64,000 nucleotides of DNA, taken from the NCBI GenBank assembly GCA_000565255.1, contig ASRH01000004.1:1-64000 (forward strand). Reading direction: 5' to 3'. Every line of letters begins with the position of its first letter. Positions within the stretch are counted from its first letter, which is position 1. This DNA comes from Candidatus Aramenus sulfurataquae (GTDB taxonomy: Archaea; Thermoproteota; Thermoprotei_A; Sulfolobales; Sulfolobaceae). The translations under genes were made by a program, and so were the position numbers. Positions 61,506-64,000 of the stretch are shown in pieces. The notes under the pieces are model-generated. The model searched no databases, was not told the DNA's origin, and was given only the letters and a program-made list of their open reading frames with translations.

Positions 61506-62986
61506 TAGGGGACTTTGAGGTAAAGGACGAGGATCTAGCTGGTAGAATAGGTAGCTTAGAGACTAGGAGTCAAAGGCTGGAGTCCCCAATTTTCTTTCCT
61601 GTAGTCAATCCGCTGAAGCCTGAGGTAAGCGTAGAAGATTTGAAGAAACTGGGACTAAAGCAGTTCATAACAAACTCGTACATCTTATATAAGAATAAGC
61701 TCGTTAACGAAGACATACACAAGGAACTAAACTTCGAAGGAAGCGTAATGACGGATTCTGGAGCATATCAGATACTCCAGTACGGAAGTGTTGAGATCAC
61801 AAACAGGGAAGTCGTAGAGTACCAGTTAAAGATAAGGCCAGATATTGCCGTGTTCCTAGATTTGCCAACTGGCAACACAGAAAGTTACGAAGATGCTAAG
61901 ATTACTGTAGAGGAAACCATAAAGAGGGGAAAAGAGGCTCTAGAGCTGATTTCTTCTTCTAACGATATCGTTTGGGTTCATCCAATACAGGGGGGAAGGT
62001 TCCTAGACCTATTGTCCTACTCAGCAAAGTTTGTCGACAAAACTCCTTATAAGTTTCTGGCCTTGGGAAGTCCTACAGTGGTAATGCAGGAATATGACTA
62101 TGTGACGCTTATCGATATGGTCTTTACTGTAAGGTCTTCTATCTCAAGAGGAAAACCTCTGCACTTGTTTGGGGGAGGTCTTCCACAGATAATACCTTTT
62201 GTTGTAGCTTTAGGAGTCGACTCGTTTGATTCAGCCTCCTACATAATTTACGCTAGAGATAACAGATACATCACAAGGAGTAGAACCTATAGGCTAGAAG
62301 AAATGGATTACTTCCCATGTAGCTGTCCAGTTTGCTCTAGGTATACGCCTAAGGAGCTCATGGAAATGGACAAAAAAGAAAGAACGAGACTTTTGGCCAT
62401 CCACAACTTGTACAAAATCATCGAGGAAATAAACGAGACTAAGCTAGCCATAAGAGAAAACAGACTATTTGAATACCTCCAGGAGAAATCATACGCTCAT
62501 CCGAGCGTCTATTCTGCTTTCAGAAGGGTGCTAAAGTACGCCGAATACTTAGAGAAGTATGATCCGAGAGTTAAGGGTGAAATAAGGGGAATGTTCCTTT
62601 ACGATGAGAACTCCTTGCATAGGCCTGAAATGTTAAGGCACAAGAGGTTCTTAGAATCAGTGACTAGTAAGCACAGTAAGGCTATAATAATATGCGGGGA
62701 TAATCTTTCGGTTCCCTTTATCAATGACCCAAAGGTAAGAAGTGTTCTTCAGAGGCACTATCAAGACAGCGACGTGTACATAGCAATTCCTTTCTACGGT
62801 CTAATTCCAGCCCTTATATCGGAGTCCTATCCTCTGGCCCAGTTCGAGCTACCTTCCGAGGTATCCGAAGGCGTTATCACAGAGACGTTGAACGTCATCA
62901 AGAAGTTCCTGGTGAGTAAAAAATACGATAAAGTGGAATTCATTGAATGTGAAAACTCAAAGCTCTCACATGTAATGTCTATCTAG
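61502..62986 (+). CDS. tgtA: archaeosine tRNA-guanine transglycosylase, catalytic part
   Basis: The 494-residue enzyme exchanges G15 of tRNA for preQ0. The nucleophile Asp lies in [14 protein letters not shown] near residue 81, [12 protein letters not shown] and [16 protein letters not shown] follow, and the zinc site is [14 protein letters not shown] with a downstream His. Length is about 150 short of the full archaeal protein: the C-terminal C2-PUA part is absent here and is encoded separately at 63666-64000. It converges with PAC2, with 21 bp of overlap. Confidence 0.95.
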   Translation: MIGDFEVKDEDLAGRIGSLETRSQRLESPIFFPVVNPLKPEVSVEDLKKLGLKQFITNSYILYKNKLVNEDIHKELNFEGSVMTDSGAYQILQYGSVEITNREVVEYQLKIRPDIAVFLDLPTGNTESYEDAKITVEETIKRGKEALELISSSNDIVWVHPIQGGRFLDLLSYSAKFVDKTPYKFLALGSPTVVMQEYDYVTLIDMVFTVRSSISRGKPLHLFGGGLPQIIPFVVALGVDSFDSASYIIYARDNRYITRSRTYRLEEMDYFPCSCPVCSRYTPKELMEMDKKERTRLLAIHNLYKIIEEINETKLAIRENRLFEYLQEKSYAHPSVYSAFRRVLKYAEYLEKYDPRVKGEIRGMFLYDENSLHRPEMLRHKRFLESVTSKHSKAIIICGDNLSVPFINDPKVRSVLQRHYQDSDVYIAIPFYGLIPALISESYPLAQFELPSEVSEGVITETLNVIKKFLVSKKYDKVEFIECENSKLSHVMSI

Positions 62987-63682
62987 CGACGATTTACTGT
63001 ATTCCTTTTGAAGGTACTCAAGCTGTTTCTTTATTTCCTCTTCTATTCTTTTGGCATCCTCGTAAAGCTCACTTACGTCTACGTTAAGGCCAAGGATCTT
63101 ATTTATAGCCTCTATTGCGGCTGCAGCAGCTGCAGGATCTATCCTGTCTCTATCAGCGTAGGGCAAAATTACAGTGGCCGGTACTTCATATATCTCGGAA
63201 TAGACGGTATAGAGGGCTAAGGGTCCCACCATGATTAGCTGTTTATCCAAGATTGGATAGTCTAATTCCACGTTGCTTTTGGACGTCTTAATCCACTTGA
63301 GCTTCTCGTTGCTAGTTCTGTAGTTCTTGTCTAGCCCACCGATAAATATTGCGTTCTTTACCTCTAGTTTCTTGATCCAGTCTATTACCCTCTTCGAGTA
63401 CGCATTCCATTCCCTCTCAATCGGTAGCACGTGATTCAATTGGACTATTATATGGTATTCTTCGTCGTAAAATAGCTCGTAAGGAGTAGCTATTCCGTAC
63501 TCGTCAAGGAAGGTGACTGCAGTAAGGTATTTGGTTGTTATATAGCCTATCCTCTTCATTTTCCTATGTAGTATAATGTGTCTGGTAGCTAAGTAACCAA
63601 CTTCTCCAAGAGTCCTAAATCCAGTAATGTAATACGCGTGCTTAAGCTGGTTTTCGTCCACGTCCTTAAGTATTATTCTCAT
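62966..63682 (-). CDS. PAC2 family proteasome assembly chaperone-like protein
   Basis: About 238 residues with [20 protein letters not shown] near the N-terminus, [29 protein letters not shown] and [20 protein letters not shown]: the ATP-grasp-unlike PAC2 fold. Archaeal members are thought to help proteasome assembly or act as ligases; no function is proven. The start at 63682 (MRIILKD) is preferred over 63703. It lies between the two tgtA parts and 2.3 kb from psmB. Confidence 0.9.
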   Translation of the reverse strand: MRIILKDVDENQLKHAYYITGFRTLGEVGYLATRHIILHRKMKRIGYITTKYLTAVTFLDEYGIATPYELFYDEEYHIIVQLNHVLPIEREWNAYSKRVIDWIKKLEVKNAIFIGGLDKNYRTSNEKLKWIKTSKSNVELDYPILDKQLIMVGPLALYTVYSEIYEVPATVILPYADRDRIDPAAAAAAIEAINKILGLNVDVSELYEDAKRIEEEIKKQLEYLQKEYSKSSLDRHYM

Positions 63683-64000
63683 TTTTAATTCTCCCCTTAA
63701 CATTTACGGCTACTCCTTTCTTATATTCTATTGCCTCCTCTCCAGAAACCTTCATTTTCCCGTAGGCTATTAGCCGGTCTTCCTCATTTACCACCAGTAC
63801 GTAGTCCCCAGCTCTCAAGGACTTATCAGCTTGGATCACGTGTTTCGAGAAAACATTACCACCCTCTCTTATTACCTCTGCTATATCGTTAGGGACGACA
63901 ACTCTGTACTCGGGTATCTTTGTACATTCCTTGATAGTTAAAGACGACGAGTCAGTTAAGGAAAACAAGTTGTCTTGCGCCTTAAGGACAAGGTAAAGTA
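63666..64000 (-). CDS. PUA-containing part of archaeosine transglycosylase (5' end outside window)
   Basis: The frame is open to the window edge and ends at 63666. It reads [14 protein letters not shown], then [40 protein letters not shown] and [14 protein letters not shown]: the C2-PUA tail of archaeal TGT, which docks the tRNA acceptor end. It lies on the opposite strand from the catalytic gene, so it is a true split and not a frameshift. Its last 17 bases overlap the PAC2 start. Confidence 0.8.
   Translation of the reverse strand, partial: LYLVLKAQDNLFSLTDSSSLTIKECTKIPEYRVVVPNDIAEVIREGGNVFSKHVIQADKSLRAGDYVLVVNEEDRLIAYGKMKVSGEEAIEYKKGVAVNVKGRIKNENNT

Overview
The window comes from a crenarchaeon of the order Sulfolobales; the genus cannot be fixed from this stretch alone. 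The evidence is a single-gene rpoB with split rpoA1/rpoA2, the crenarchaeal RNA polymerase subunit RpoG (Rpo8), an Orc1-1/Cdc6-1 gene beside a replication origin with ORB elements, a truncated TFB3-type factor beside a thermosome gene, tRNA genes with short introns, TATA-box promoters about 26 bp from leaderless or nearly leaderless starts, and an archaeosine transglycosylase split into two genes.

Layout. 1-3930 is a decayed accessory zone between a tRNA-Glu cut by the window edge and tRNA-Asp. It holds a frameshifted DUF234-type ATPase, a possible TnpB relic, and an unrecognised gene of about 479 codons interrupted only by four in-frame stops. 3932-15770 is the ribosomal/RNA polymerase block: tRNA-Asp, tRNA-Ser, rps10, tuf, rps7, a DUF151 gene on the other strand, rps12, nusA, rpl30e, rpoA2, rpoA1, rpoB, rpoH. 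15829-23851 carries malic enzyme, aIF5B, ndk, rpl24e, rps28e, pyrimidine salvage (upp, cdd), gatB, an HTH-phosphoribosyltransferase regulator, a metallo-beta-lactamase-like protein lacking its metal motif, and an unlisted 54-residue Cys-rich protein. 23897-36378 is metabolic: a probable tetraether lipid synthase, a ThiL-like protein, purB, two tandem purP, purA, an FAD dehydrogenase, a fused siroheme decarboxylase, pheA, threonine deaminase and a HIT protein. 36411-43339 covers radA, RNA modification, NAD synthesis and orc1-1.

43385-43580 is the replication origin (oriC1-type): two ORB elements in one orientation and one inverted ORB across an AT-rich spacer. A promoter-linked hairpin element and tRNA-Ala follow. 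44528-50000 holds tiaS, an AsnC domain, tsr3, the RNase P RNA gene (its P1 arms reused as the last codons of both neighbouring genes), a CBS regulator, Sec61 beta, GGGP synthase, Elf1, a 50-residue membrane protein, a SWIM protein, rpiA and tRNA-Arg. 50092-56004 holds a candidate C/D box sRNA, a 27-residue Glu/Trp microprotein, ABCE1, FBP aldolase/phosphatase, rps17e, a ubiquitin-like protein, a Cgi121-like protein and a membrane HerA-like ATPase. 56008-64000 holds the thermosome, TFB3, a tRNA-splicing endonuclease-like subunit, hisS, a proteasome beta subunit that looks inactive, rpoG, an Sm-like protein and the split tgtA with a PAC2 chaperone gene between its halves.

Most of the window is information-processing core. 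The most unusual signals are the RNase P/coding overlap, the small unlisted genes (23687, 47498, 48714, 50368), the hairpin element beside the origin, the candidate sRNA, and the single-frame, stop-riddled relic near tRNA-Asp.
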